Source: Phymorhynchus buccinoides | Lineage: Eukaryota; Mollusca; Gastropoda; Neogastropoda; Raphitomidae | Assembly (NCBI GenBank): GCA_017654935.2 | Contig: CM065710.1 | Location: 30,868,237 to 30,932,236 of the forward strand | Length of the DNA: 64,000 nucleotides | Direction: 5' to 3' | In this document: in pieces, positions 12,840 through 25,324 of the stretch | How the letters are laid out: each line of letters opens with the position of its first letter | How positions within the stretch are numbered: the first letter of the stretch is position 1 | Translations under genes and position numbers: made by a program | The notes under the pieces: generated by a model | What the model was told of the DNA's origin: nothing | Seen by the model: the letters and a program-made list of their open reading frames with translations, nothing else | Databases searched by the model: none

Positions 12840-15820
12840 CTGCCTGAAAAGATGAGTTTTGAGTGCAGTTTTGAACTGAGGAAGTGTGTCTGAATGGCGT
12901 GCGGCATGGGGAAGTATGTTCCATATTTTAGGGGCAAAGAAAGAGAAAGCTCGGTTTCCATAGGTCTTAGTTTTGGTTCTTGGCAGGGTAAACATTCTGT
13001 TGTCAGAGGAAGAGCGGAGTTGTCTAGAAGGAGTGTAGACATGCAGAAGGTCGGAAAGATAGGCAGGAAAGTAGGGATCGGTGAGAGATTTGAAGCACAG
13101 AGAGGAAGTGTTGTGACATATTCGGGCAGGGATTGGTAGCCAGTGTAACTGATGTAGAAGAGGCTGTGCATGTTCCTGTTACTTTGCCCTAAAGACTAGA
13201 CGTCCAGCTGAGTTTTGAACTTTTTGGACTTTGTCAAGAAGATACTGTGGAATGCCTGAGAGCAGGGAATTGCAATAATCAAACTTGGATAGAACGAGAG
13301 AACAGACAAGTGTTTTGGATGCATCGAAAGTGAGTAAGTGGCGAATGCTGCTGATTTTCCTGAGTTCGTGGTAAGCTGAGCGACATATGTTGGAGACGTG
13401 TTTGTCCATGCATAGTGTGTTGGAGAAAGTGACCCCTAGGTTTTTTGCAGTGGAAGAGAACTTGATGCATGTGTCACCGACTGAGATAGAGGAGGGGGTT
13501 GAGTTAGGCAATGGTTTGTCATGTGAGTGAATGAGCAGGGCTTCGGTTTTGTCCTCATTGAGTTTCAGTTTGTCTGACCTCATCCAGTGTCTGATGTCAG
13601 TGATGCATGCCTGCATGTTGTTGATGGTGTCTTGAATCTGTTCTGGTTCTGAAGAGGCATGCAGCTGTGAGTCGTCAGCAAAAGACTGACTTGGGATGTT
13701 GTGCTGGGCTGTGATAGATGTGAGGGGCTTGGCATACAAAGTGAAAAGGACAGGGCCCAAAACGGACCCTTGTGGGACACCACACTCTAGAACTGAAGGT
13801 TGGGAGTCGTGTTTTTTGGTATAGACAGTCCGTGTTCTGTTGGTCAGGTAGGATGAAATGCACTGAAGTACTGTGCAGAGATGCCGTATGCATGAGAGAG
13901 ACGATCAATGAGGATGTGTGATCGATTGTGTCGAATGCTGCTGATAGATCTAGTAGAGTGAGAACAGAGATATCTCCAGAGTCAACAGAGTGAAGGAGGT
14001 CGTTCATGACTTTGAGCAGAGCTGTTTCTGTGCTGTGAGAAGGGCGATAAGCAGACTGAGAGGCAGGGAAAATATTGTTGCTGTGCAGATACTCAGAGAG
14101 CTGGAGGAGAACCATATTTTCTGTGATTTTGGACAGGAAACACAGGTTGCTGACAGGGCGATAGTTTTTGAGGTTGTTTGATTCAAGAGTTGGCTTTTTG
14201 AGGAGTGGTGTAACAATTGCTTGTTTAAATATATCCGGGAAAGTGCCTGACTGCAAGGATTTGCTGATGATAGAGGTCAGAGCAGGGAGGAGCACATCAA
14301 CACATTCAACCAAAAGGGGTGTGGGGATTGGGTCCAGTGCATACGTCTTTGGCTTTGACTTGACAATGACTGTCTTAACCTCCTCTTCTGTCACAGGGTG
14401 AAAGGCACAAAAGGTAGAGGAGTTAAAGGCTTCGTCAGCGAAAAGATGACTGGCAGTGAATTGACTTGACTGATCAAGTTCTTCTCTTATTGCACTGATC
14501 TTGTTAGTGAAATAGTCTGCAAAGGCATCAGGGAGTTCACTGGAGGAAATGTTCGTTGGCAGTGTGAAATCTCTGCTCCTGCCAAGCAGGTGATCACTGT
14601 TTAAGAATAGAGTCCTCGGACATGTGCTGCCTTCGATCAAGGCGCTCCAGTAGTCCTCTTTGGCACACTGGACAATGTCTGCGACAGTTTGTTTTGCCAT
14701 CAGAAAGATTTGATGGTGCACAGTCAGGCCAGTGTTCAGCCACTTTCTTTCGGCACGACGGCGTTCTCGCTTGGCATCACGCAGGATGTCTCTCACTGCT
14801 GAATACCAAGGCGATGTGCGGCCAGAAGGCACACATCGCTCAGTAGCGGGGGCGTGTTTGTCCAGCAGTCCCCTCAGGCCGTCGTCCAGCTGTTGGGCGC
14901 TGATGTCGGGTCCACAGTCTTCCAGCATTGACTGGATGTCAGCCATGAAAGCGTCCCTGTCGATGGCTTTGATGTCCCGCACGGTGCGGTAGACAGGCTG
15001 CTTCTTGGGGCGGGACACATGCAGACTGCAGAGGACAGCAGCGTGGCCAGAGGACACCATGTGGCTGACGGAGCAGGACCTGTCGATGGCTTTGATGTCC
15101 CGCACGGTGCGGTAGACAGGCTGCTTCTTGGGGCGGGACACCTGCAGACTGCAGAGGACAGCAGCGTGGTCAGAGGACACCATGTGGCTGATGGAGCAGG
15201 ACCGGACGAGCTGATCGGCCTCGCGGTACAGGACCCAGTCGATGGTGTGGCCGCTCCTGTAGTAGGTGGCCTCCTGCACACCATGCACAATGTTAAACCT
15301 GGACAGAGTGTCCAGCACCTTGGAGGTCAGCGGGTCAAGTGGGCACGTCATAGTGCACGTTGAAGTCACCGACCACCACTGACTTGCCACGGAGCACATT
15401 GCAGTGGTCCAACAGGTCCGTCAGCTCCGTCACAAAGGTGGAGTCCTGAAGCTTGTTCCTCTTGCTGGGCGGGGGTCTGTACAGGCAGAAGAAGTGGATG
15501 TGTTGGGGGGCAGTGAGTGTGAACTCCATCAGTTCGTAGGAGGAATGGGGAAAGGGGAAGGAGGAGTTGACTGTTGCTGCAAAGTGGTCGCGGAAAATAA
15601 CTGCGAGTCCCCCACCTCAAGTTTCTCGGGTGAAGGACCGCAGCTTGTAGCCTGGGGGAACCAAGTCAGCACATTTGCTCTCGTCGCCACTGGTTCTGAG
15701 CCATGTCTCTTGTCAGGAACAGGACGTCAATGTCTTCATCCCCAACGAACTCCACAATCTGCGTCCGCTTGGACTTGGAGCCCACAGATAATATCAATGT
15801 AGGCAAGAACCCTTGCATGG
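12840..15820 (-). pseudogene. LINE ORF2: APE endonuclease plus reverse transcriptase, frame-broken
   Basis: Read on the minus strand from 15820 down, an APE-type endonuclease appears first. It shows DIDVLFLT and GYKLRSF near 15650-15760, then HFFCLYRPPP and VVGDFNVHYD (15335-15529), then HTIDWVLYR and SSDHAAVLCSL (about 15050-15250). The reverse transcriptase follows: YRPVSNLCFL, SAYRPSHSTETALL and LLDLSAAFDTIDH (13900-14300), then SFADDSQLHA with the catalytic FADD (about 13675) and LDYCNSLLSGIP (about 13250). A WNMLP-like C-terminal tail follows in another frame to about 12840. Family members have one uninterrupted ORF2; here several frameshifts break it. A 123-bp in-frame duplication in the endonuclease is annotated separately. 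Confidence 0.88.
14957..15202 (-). repeat. 123-bp in-frame tandem duplication in LINE endonuclease
   Basis: The block starting CTGTCGATGGCTTTGATGTC at 14957 is repeated from 15080 with only a few differences. It duplicates 41 codons covering SHMVSS(D/G)HAAVLCSL through RTVRDIKAIDR. The inner copy has lost the Asp of the SDH motif (SGH) while the outer copy keeps SDH. This is odd for an active element and suggests late rearrangement. Confidence 0.93.
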
Positions 15821-15825
15821 TTTAC

Positions 15826-16275
15826 ACAGTAAACTGACGTCACACATGAGTGGATTTGAGGATAGACCCGAACAATGGGAATTGGTAGGTTCGCACATCA
15901 AACAGTCAGCATGAATGAGCAGGCACATCAGCAATTAGTCGTCGCACCAAACACCAATGTTCATAGGCTAGGCCTAACATCGGTTCCACAGCAAAAGTTC
16001 ATGCCGTTTGTCGTTAGAGTTCATGCACAGCATTGATAGTCAGGTCGAAAGCCGCACACACACAAAAATGAACCCTGACTGGGCCTAACTACTAAGAAGC
16101 ACATGTTATATGAGAATAACACAATTAGCCCAGCCTACGTCACTAATAGGCCTATGTCACAAGAAGGCAGGCCAAGATCGAGCAGCCGATAATGAGTGAG
16201 CCAAAAGTGGAGCTTCACTGAAAAAGTGACTAAACCCTAATACTAAAATAGTAACTGTTGACTAAAAAAGTGTGA
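15826..16275. other. No gene recognised; possibly LINE 5' region
   Basis: This directly precedes the LINE ORF2 in element sense and could be its 5' part, but no ORF1 motif is visible. Confidence 0.35.
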
Positions 16276-16737
16276 ACACAAATTTGACGACGACGACGAA
16301 AATGGTGTTTTACGTCCTCTTGGTCTGAATCAGACACATATGGGACATTTGTAAATACAAATATGGTGGGAACAATACTGGAGGCAATGCCCGGAGGCAG
16401 TACGAAACCAGTAAAGTCCCGATTTTTTATTAATACAGATAGGTGTAGCGGTAACCACGCCTCGGTTAAACCTCATCGGCTATGGCACCACTACAAGTAT
16501 TTTATAAGTATATCGACACAAATTTGACGACGACGAAAATGGTGTTTTACGTCCTCTTGGTCTGAATCAGACACATATGGGACATTTGTAAATACAAATA
16601 TGGTGGGAACAATACTGGAGGCAATGCCCGGAGGCAGTACGAAACCAGTAAAGTCCGTTTTTTTTATTAATACAGATAGGTGTAGCGGTAACCACGCCTC
16701 GGTTAAACCTCATCGGCTATGGTACCACTACAAGTTG
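16276..16737 (+). repeat. 240-bp tandem duplication
   Basis: The block starting ACACAAATTTGACGACGACG at 16276 recurs at 16516 nearly unchanged, including GGTGTTTTACGTCCTCTTGG and ACCACGCCTCGGTTAAACC. A third start, ACACAAATTTGA, is at 16738. The second unit is 222 bp, lacking about 17 bp near its right end. It contains no ORF. The sharp, nearly identical copies point to a recent duplication. Confidence 0.95.
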
Positions 16738-17386
16738 ACACAAATTTGAGCACTTTCATAATATAAAAATGCTCGAGAGCCGGACCGCAAAGACAGCAGT
16801 CGCTGGATGCAGCGAGAATGGCTTTGTGGGTGGCGAGAGTGACCATATCTGTGTTTGTTTGGGTTTAGTCCAACGCAGATATCTATGCCAAACGTCATTA
16901 AACCCTGGCATGTTGCATATGAGAAAAAAAGAGGGTAAATTAAGCTCTATTCTGACTACTAATATAATAAGGAAATCTAACTATATATTTATAATAATTA
17001 TGAAAAACCTTGTATTTTAGACCCCACTGAAACAGGTTCAAGCTACTAAATAATTAATTTATCTAAACTCATACCACATTACACCAATCTTTCATAATGG
17101 ATTAATACACTAAAGTAACACCTTTCTATACAGCTATATTATATGGCACAGTTAAAATATAATTCGCATTCATTGTCCCGTAACAAAAATAAACTAGTCG
17201 AAGCCTGGTTTTAAGACTGAGTTGGCACCGTGGTCAGACAGACTGTGACGTTGACACAGCGTCGGTGTAACTTTCGTCAAATGTTCTCTTTTGACGTCAA
17301 ATAAAAGTAGCTAATTTGTATGTAGGACATTGAAAGAGTTGCTTAGTAACAAAATTATGAAAGGATGGCTTTGATAAAATAGGTTT
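16738..17386. other. No gene recognised
   Basis: AT-rich sequence. A short ORF at 16769-17020 carries no recognisable domain. Confidence 0.4.
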
Positions 17387-17684
17387 TATAGAGGGATCCG
17401 GGATAGCGTCATAATGTCACGTGATTTTGTTGGTAACGAAAGTCGGACGCCATTTTGGCTGGAGCGCCGTTTTGGTTCAGATTACAGAGGTGAGCGTCAG
17501 TGAGTTTCGACAAATCGTCACGATGGTAATAAACTGTGCAGTAGTTAAATGTTCAGGACTAAAAGCAAACATCAGAATTCAATGCGTTCCACCGCCAAGT
17601 ATCCTAGCAACCCGAATAATCCAGCCATCATGGCCGACAGAGGTGACATTCTCATTTGCATACATGAACCCGGATCCCTCTATA
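17387..17684 (+). mobile_element. 298-bp element with 16-bp inverted repeats, possible THAP remnant
   Basis: TATAGAGGGATCCGGG at 17387-17402 is the exact reverse complement of 17669-17684. Inside, a plus-strand ATG at 17523 opens MVINCAVVKCSG, which has the C..C spacing seen at the start of THAP zinc fingers. The rest does not keep the domain. It could be a non-autonomous P/THAP-type DNA transposon, but only the inverted repeats are firm. Confidence 0.4.
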
Positions 17685-18102
17685 TAGATAAGAGGTGACA
17701 TAACTTGGCCGGTTAGATTGCCAGATTTTAGGAGAAATCAGCCATTCAATGTGTTAATTAGCAAACTAATAAAGTGATTGGCATAACCACAATAAGATTT
17801 CATTATTGGAATGACAATCAAAGAGAAGAAAAAGGCTAAATTATAAGTTTATTATTACTACTATTTGGCCTGAAATTTGGATTGAAGGCCCCGTGTGGAA
17901 ATTTGAAAAGGGGTCACGTGACACGATTTGAAAAGTGACACGTCTAAATATAGATTTTGACGCCATATAGCAAGGTGCGCACATGACGTGGGAAGGGGCG
18001 AAACATGCTTGTCGTATGCAAAAAATAGTATTGCGTGACAGGTAAGCCATATATGGCTCCAACCCACCTGCGTGCGCATCTCGACCATTCCAACGGAAGT
18101 GT

Positions 18103-18271
18103 CGCCATCTTAGTCCTTATTTGTGTGTAAGCAAAGTGAAAATGTTATCTAAATGTGTAAAGAAAACATCCAGATGTTATAAATACAGTTTAGATAAGTT
18201 TCGAATTGGAACAGCCAAATACGCAGCATCGATCTGGCATTTTTCAAAAAAAGGTAAGGACTAAGATGGCG
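18103..18271. mobile_element. Inverted repeat pair, possible small MITE
   Basis: CGCCATCTTAGTCCTTA at 18103-18119 matches 18255-18271 in reverse complement, 17 of 17. The region between is non-coding. Confidence 0.4.
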
Positions 18272-18601
18272 GTCTCCCATAATATGGCGCTCCTTGTGGC
18301 CGGATATGACGACACGTGGGTACTAGCCATACGGCGCACTGTCACAAAAAGAAAAAAAGAAGCGTGTTTTCTAGGGCCTGTGATCGTTCTTGTCAAAGCT
18401 GACTCCCCTCTTTTTCACTGTGTTGAAATTGACTCGATTGACTTAAGTGTGTACATTTTCTTGTTGACAAGTTAAAATAACAGCAATTGTCGTTAGTGTT
18501 TCAGTTCGTTGCTTCTGATTGTGTTTATCTTTAAGCGTTACATTTTCTCACCACATCTTATGAAGTACATTTATGTTAAAAATTTATTTTTTGTTGAACT
18601 A

Positions 18602-18815
18602 GGGGAAGACGGGGTAAAAAGCGCACGGGCGGGTAAGAAGCCCACCCCAATTATCTCATGAAATGAAGCAAATTTCAGTCTCATTTTGCCCATGAGACGA
18701 GCGTTAATGTTTAGCATTCGTCTCATGGGCAAATTTGACTGAAATTTTCTTTATTTCATGAGATAATTGGGGTGGGCTTCTTACCCGCCCATGCGCTTTT
18801 TACCCCGTCTTCCCC
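18602..18815. mobile_element. 214-bp fold-back MITE (family 1), TA flanks
   Basis: An almost complete palindrome: the left half GGGGAAGACGGGGTAAAAAG... is mirrored by ...CTTTTTACCCCGTCTTCCCC. The arms extend through AATTATCTCATGAAATGAAG and CCCATGAGACGA to a few-base centre near 18708. TA dinucleotides flank both ends (18600-18601 and 18816-18817), as expected for Tc1/mariner-type insertion. A second copy, also TA-flanked, is at 48406-48620. Confidence 0.85.
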
Positions 18816-18965
18816 TATATTCTTTGCGCACGAATGCGTGTTACAGTGTGTGTGCTGCGACCACTGTTGTGAAAAATGGATGCGTTTTCATGTCGCTGCA
18901 GATCTGAGCCTGTTTCTTTTTCTTGCTTTTCTGTTGATACACATCAGTATATATCTATTGGCATA

Positions 18966-19386
18966 GTAGCATGCATGAGCATAAAGTACAAATTTTAAGA
19001 TTACACTTAACACATGCTTAAAAATACACATTACATGTGGGCACATACACGTCTAAGGAAAAGCACGTACGTGAGGTAGTTACTTTCAACACGATGAACA
19101 CACAGTTAAAAGGATCATGAGTTTAGGAGGTGGATGGATCTGGGGATGAAAGATTTATATGGCCTGGAGTTAACTTAAAAGTCTTGTAGCGTCGTCCAGA
19201 AGGTAACAATTCATAATGTTTATTCAAAACATGGGACGTGTCATTCACAATCTTCCTGGCTTTTTGCTTGATTAGTCTTTCGTACAGCTCATTCAAACCC
19301 GTCAAAACTGACCCCACCATCTTCCACTTGCCCACTGTCTGAGCTGACCAGTACAGGGGATATCTCACATCATTCCACACAGAACA
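18966..19386 (+). promoter_or_regulatory. Duplicated upstream region of receptor 1
   Basis: This 420-bp stretch is conserved with 45141-45540 upstream of receptor 3, starting at TAGCATGCATGAG and ending at the start codon. It therefore includes whatever promoter and 5' leader were copied with the gene. No clear TATA box at a fixed distance was found. Much of it (19150-19320) is an antisense LINE remnant. Confidence 0.55.
19150..19320 (-). pseudogene. Non-LTR reverse transcriptase C-terminal remnant (antisense)
   Basis: The minus strand encodes VLTGLNELYERLIKQ, KARKIVNDTSHVL and YELLPSGRRYKT. This is the pattern found near the C-terminus of many non-LTR reverse transcriptases (LY.RR..K.R.I..D..H.L...Y.LLPSGRRY). 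The same remnant lies upstream of receptor 3 (about 45345-45490), so it predates the block duplication. Confidence 0.65.
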
Positions 19387-20355
19387 ATGCCAAACTGGAT
19401 TGATGTGAACCTAAAATACATAACGGCTGAGGATCTCATCAGGGACATTGGGGATCCTGTTGTGGTTGTTTTTGGATTGTTCGGAAATTGTCTGGTGATT
19501 CTGATCATGCATCGTCTTCCTACAACCACCTACAGCGTTTTCTTCAAAGTTCTGGCCGTGTCTGACCAGCTACAGCTGATAATAGGTCCCCTAGAGCGCT
19601 GGCTGAACATAACATTTAACGTAAAGTATTTCAATACTCGTAGCGATCTGCAGTGTAAGCTAAATAGAATGATACTCTACACAGCAGAACCTCTTTCACC
19701 ATGGACGCTTGTGGCCCTTACTATGCTCAGAGCTGCTTCTGTGCTGTGGCCACTTCGTGTCAGTGCTGTGTGGACGAAGGGAAAGTCAAGAGTTATGGCT
19801 GGTATAGTAATCATTACTATCATTGCAGTTAATTGTAACCTGTCGTATTACTATGGTGTCAGCAGAGGATCTTGTCAAGAGAACGAACCAGTGCGGTACT
19901 TGCAATGGACACGCCAATTTATTACACGGTTCATACCGTTTGTGTTACTGGTGCTTTTCAACAGTGTCCTGTCATGGACGCTGGTCAGATCTGTTGTGAG
20001 AGCAAGCCAAGGTGTTTCTGTAAAACACTCCACCCTTGATTCCAGACAACAGAGAGTGTCGTCATTGACCATCACCTTGATGGCTGTAAGTACTCCGTTT
20101 TTCCTCTGTGTTCTACCCTGGGCGATAAATGTAATAATGAGAGTGTATGCTGATAGGAATGATCCAATACAGAACGGACAGTACTGGCTGTTTACTGAGG
20201 CCAGCCTTTTTCTGTGGAACTCTAACTGTGCTGTCAACTTCTACCTGTTCTGTGTAACTCACAGACAGTTCAGAGCAGAGTTCAGAAAGGTAGTTTGGGA
20301 GTTCACTGGATTATGTCGTGAAAACAAAGCGTTGAATTATGTGGAAAGAAAATAA
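19387..20355 (+). CDS. Receptor 1: orphan rhodopsin-like GPCR, single exon
   Basis: A 322-residue seven-transmembrane receptor predicted in the plasma membrane. TM1 (about 23-44) carries G33-N34 as in GN of class A. TM2 has LAVSD with D60 (2.50). C90 at the top of TM3 and C163 in loop 2 can form the usual disulfide. The DRY box is replaced by M-L-R115, followed by WPL. TM4 lacks the usual Trp. TM5 has P184, TM6 has P244 in VLPW, and TM7 has N284-F-Y-L-F in place of NPxxY. Helix 8 follows (FRAEFRKVVWEF). N74-I-T is a possible glycosylation site. The ATG at 19387 is the first in frame and agrees with receptor 3. Upstream and downstream sequence is shared with receptor 3 at 45541. Ligand unknown; chemosensory or peptide receptor-like by family look. 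Confidence 0.93.
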   Translation: MPNWIDVNLKYITAEDLIRDIGDPVVVVFGLFGNCLVILIMHRLPTTTYSVFFKVLAVSDQLQLIIGPLERWLNITFNVKYFNTRSDLQCKLNRMILYTAEPLSPWTLVALTMLRAASVLWPLRVSAVWTKGKSRVMAGIVIITIIAVNCNLSYYYGVSRGSCQENEPVRYLQWTRQFITRFIPFVLLVLFNSVLSWTLVRSVVRASQGVSVKHSTLDSRQQRVSSLTITLMAVSTPFFLCVLPWAINVIMRVYADRNDPIQNGQYWLFTEASLFLWNSNCAVNFYLFCVTHRQFRAEFRKVVWEFTGLCRENKALNYVERK

Positions 20356-20620
20356 TCTGTAGGAATAGAACGGTAAAGCCAGACTGGGCAAATGGTGCAG
20401 GGGACAAACGAACAAGACTACGCTTAAAGCTGGTGTTTACTGAGAAGAACACGATGATGATCACAAGATCCGTCCCGATGGCCATCTCTGCAGGTCCGAC
20501 TTACCTCTTCAGCATTTCTGTTCCTCACCTGAACGACACCTTGTGGCAATGTTCCACTGATTTTGATTCATTTTTACCCATTTGATTTAGAATTATCGTA
20601 GGTCAAACGTCCAAGGGAGA
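20356..20620 (+). other. Duplicated 3' flank of receptor 1
   Basis: Conserved with 46498-46760, for example GCTGGTGTTTACTGAGAAGA and CGTAGGTCAAA. It probably contains the 3' untranslated region; no canonical AATAAA was found in it. Confidence 0.6.
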
Positions 20621-20626
20621 AAGTGG

Positions 20627-20627
<1 letters not shown>

Positions 20628-20686
<59 letters not shown>

Positions 20687-20760
20687 GCGTGCGTGCGTGT
20701 GTGTATGTGTGTATGTTCGTGTGCGTGCGTGCATGCGCGAGTGTCTATGTATGTGTGTGT
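20628..20760. repeat. (GT)n microsatellite
   Basis: GT run with GC and TA interruptions. The matching tract in block B (46768-46816 plus 47693-47735) is split by a LINE insertion. Confidence 0.97.
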
Positions 20761-21122
20761 GAGTGCCCACTCTGGTTGTTTGCGATGGCGATATGTCAGC
20801 TTAATCATAGGACATTTCCCGATGTGATTGCTTGCCATTTCTTATAGTTTAGAGTTTTTATTAATTCGTGCCACATAGGTGATGCATTTTAAATTTAAGA
20901 TATATAAATATAAATAAGGCAACAATCCTAAAGGGGCATGACCAACGGCAGGGAAACGGATAGAGAAGGGGCGAAGTACTCTCTATATGTTGATAGAGAT
21001 TCATTTGTAAGGATAATGGATAGTAGTCTCATTCAGTCTAACTCAAATGTCCTATGATTAAGCTGACATATCGCCATCGCAAACAACCAGAATGGGCACT
21101 CACACACACATACATAGACACT
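20740..21122. repeat. 78-bp inverted duplication
   Basis: Bases 20740-20817 and 21045-21122 are reverse complements with one mismatch. The segment runs from AGTGTCTATGTATG through GAGTGCCCACTCTGG to CATAGGACATTT. Block B has only one copy (about 47733-47780), so the second arm arose after the block duplication. Confidence 0.9.
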
Positions 21123-21257
21123 GTATGTGTAATATCATGCCTTGCCATGTTTGTATTCTATGTTCGTATATGTACCAAGGACAGATTCGAAGACTAGGAG
21201 TTGCCTAAAATCTTTTTCCTTGAAAAATAAAGTTCAAGTTTTCAAGTTTTCAAGTTA
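21123..21257 (+). mobile_element. Retroelement 3' end with (TTCAAGTT)n tail
   Basis: AAAATAAAGTTCAAGTTTTC followed by repeats of TTCAAGTT is a typical non-LTR or SINE 3' terminus. It abuts the inverted duplication and may be its cause. Confidence 0.6.
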
Positions 21258-21331
21258 ACTCAGTCTAACTTTCAGTTTGTCTACATTTCTGTATATCTAT
21301 CTGTATCTGTCTGTTTTTCTCTGTCTGCCTT

Positions 21332-21554
<223 letters not shown>

Positions 21555-21654
21555 ACTCTAGTTGATAGATTGCTTACTTGTCTGATATGTAATTCTCTGA
21601 ATGTTGATATTTGTTATTTCCTGCAAAGTTGTATGTTAAAACATATCTGTACAC

Positions 21655-21776
21655 ATCAACATATTCACAAAATATCTATATTTCCCCATGGCAACCAGTA
21701 TTAGGCCACTCATAATATGAATTACAACTCACTGTGTTGCCATGGGGAAATAGTGATATTTTGTAAATATTGTTAA
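21655..21776. mobile_element. Fold-back MITE (family 2), copy 1
   Basis: ATATTCACAAAATATC then TTTCCCCATGGCAAC is mirrored by GTTGCCATGGGGAAATA then ATATTTTGTAAATATTGTTAA. Other copies are at 47388-47512 and 50927-51058. The 50927 copy is collinear with this one and shares its flanks, so it was duplicated with the block. Confidence 0.8.
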
Positions 21777-21851
21777 AGTGTACAGAGACCTTAACTGCAA
21801 GCCCATCATGTGGCCTTGGCCTTTTGATTAAAATCTCTCCCCCCACCCCCA

Positions 21852-21852
<1 letters not shown>

Positions 21853-21920
<68 letters not shown>
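21853..21920. repeat. (CT)n microsatellite
   Basis: Short CCACCCCC tract then CT. The equivalent position in block B (51122-51170) is also CT. Confidence 0.97.
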
Positions 21921-21922
<2 letters not shown>

Positions 21923-21959
21923 CCTTTTTCGTACATATGGATGATATACTGTATAGACC

Positions 21960-23040
21960 ATGAGCCAGAACACGAAATCATGCACCCCCTTGCGGATTTT
22001 TGTAGACCATTTTTGTTTGCGGCTCAAGCCACAAACCTATAACTCACTTTGTCGGTCTGTCGGTCAAAAATTGTCGCACATAATAAAAGCCAGGGGAGGC
22101 GACTCAGTGTATGCCCTTGTTTGTAGTTGAAATAGTCGCGTGCCACAAACGATTGCAAAATCCGCGCTTGTTTGTTTTAGTAGTCTGGACCCTAACAAAC
22201 TCAAATCAGGACGTTTGCCCTCAATCATCCTCCGGGTGAACTGTCAGGGACGTCTTGAAGTTACGCACATGCCAATACTTGAACCCCCTCATCCAAGACA
22301 CAAATTAAATCTGGGACGATGTATGCCTCATTTTCTATAATTGTTTCGAGCTTAATCTTTGCTAACATTCCTCTTTACTTATTTTCAAACAAACAAAATC
22401 ACATTTCGACGGCTGAATTCCTACAATACTACTATTATTTCCAACAGTTGCCGAACGGTGGTGTTGACATTCTCTTTTGCGGAATAGAATCTGTTTGCAT
22501 CTTACTGAGAAATGTGATAGTCCTTTGGGTATTCAACTTTCAATATTATGTTTTATGCATTAAAATATTAATTCAACATGGGGTAAGAAAGGCACAATCT
22601 GCCAGCAATCTGCCAGCAATCATAATTATGGTTTTATGATGTCATAAGCCTGACACATGTCAATTTTCATTTTTGTTCTCCAGGATGGACTGTTTTCTTA
22701 GTTTGCTTCGGTTTTATTTTAATTCTAAACATAAAACATTCACTAGTCCTGCCATACAGCCAGTTACATCCTTTAGGTTTAAATGTGCTATGGCTGATGG
22801 GCTTCGAGTATCTGCATTTACTGAAGATGGTTATATTATAAAGGCAAGACATTGACATTATGTGCTTACCAAAAGATAATTGGAAGGCATTTTAAGAGGT
22901 AGCATCATGCCTAATGCATGGACATCAAGAAGTCTGCCCTTCATCACCCATAGCATTTCACTGTATGAACCTTACTAAGGTTACCACTGTTAAAATCTGC
23001 AAATTCAACGCTGCAAAACAGGTCCACAATGGAAAGAAAA
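21960..23040. other. Block A-specific sequence, no gene recognised
   Basis: It has no counterpart in block B, where the match resumes only at 31265. ORFs at 22319-22639 and 22673-22855 have no recognisable domain. Confidence 0.4.
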
Positions 23041-23049
23041 AAGAACTGT

Positions 23050-24160
<1,111 letters not shown>

Positions 24161-25320
24161 ATGCCAGTGACAAACCGACACAAATGTTAATAAACTCATG
24201 GAAACTACAGCTCTAGCTATTTCAGGTAGTCGTATCGTCGCATATTAACAAACATAAAAAGCATTTTGAAATTTGCAGTCATCAATAAACATTCTAGTGC
24301 CGTTGTTGTGGATAAGAACATTGTAAAATACTAGAAAAGGCAGATTTGCGAAGAATGTGACTAAATCAGCAGAAGACAAAACTGAAATACCAGGCACAAA
24401 TTTACAGCGTGTGTCTGGTAAAATGCAGAACAACTCTTGAACTCTGTGAGACAAGATCTTTGTTAGGCTTTTTCCTGAGAGTTGGTGGGATAACACCCAA
24501 ATATTTCCTGATATTTCCTGCTTGGCATGACTCTACCATTTAACTGGTAGTGCAAAGAAGATCTCTCTGGCGCACTCTTACACTTCGCTTCTGGAGCCTG
24601 AGACTGCTTTATGCAGAGCAACCATGGAGATGATTTGGATGCTGCCCCTAATATCTCTTCAGAGAGAAACATCGTCATCCATATGTGCAGGGCGATTTTC
24701 ATATAGAATATAGTTAACATCCTCTGATGTTGGGGCAACATGCATCCTTCATGAGCTGGTCATTCAATAGGTCACAAATGACAGTAGAACAGTACCTTCT
24801 GTGAAAAATATTGAACACCTAGTATAATATAATTTATGCATAGTTTTGTTGTTTTGGTGGGGTTGTTTTCGAGATCAGAGTTTTGACTGCTTTTCTACTT
24901 CCCGTGGGAAGGCGCATAATTTGGGAATCTTTGAGGTTGTCTGTTTTTAAAAATAATTTTATGCACATGGACATGGTTTATGCATGCTTTATTCTAGTGG
25001 CCCTAGCAAGATTTTTAGACACACAGTCTCACTCGCTCTCTCACACGCGCTAGCTCTCATCAAAGACTGTATAGGGGAAGATAAGCATCCGGTCTCTTTT
25101 CCCTATATGAGTAGTGAGGACAGAAACACTGGTTATGTCCCTTTTAAACAGGACACATTTTACACGTCGATAGGCCAGTTTAATTCGAGGCCTTTTCTTC
25201 TGAGATTGAGTTCCTTTTCTAATGAGAGAGTAGGTTGATATGTGTCTCCTTACCTATATTTACTTATGCATATTTTTGCCACTATTATTACAAAATTAAT
25301 TATTGTAATTATTACAATTA
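24161..25320. other. Degenerate sequence, no gene recognised
   Basis: Minus-strand ORFs at 24245-24496 and 24463-24741 may be decayed retroelement sequence but no motif is secure. The plus-strand ORF at 24984-25238 is not recognised. Confidence 0.35.
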
Positions 25321-25324
25321 TAAT

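Noticed and set aside
13990..15363. Plus-strand ORFs at 13990-14401 and 14622-15363
   Set aside because: They lie antisense to recognisable LINE endonuclease and RT sequence and have no domains.
17523..17687. Complete THAP domain gene
   Set aside because: Only the first C..C of a THAP finger can be matched; the remaining Cys/His and AVPTIF-type end are absent.
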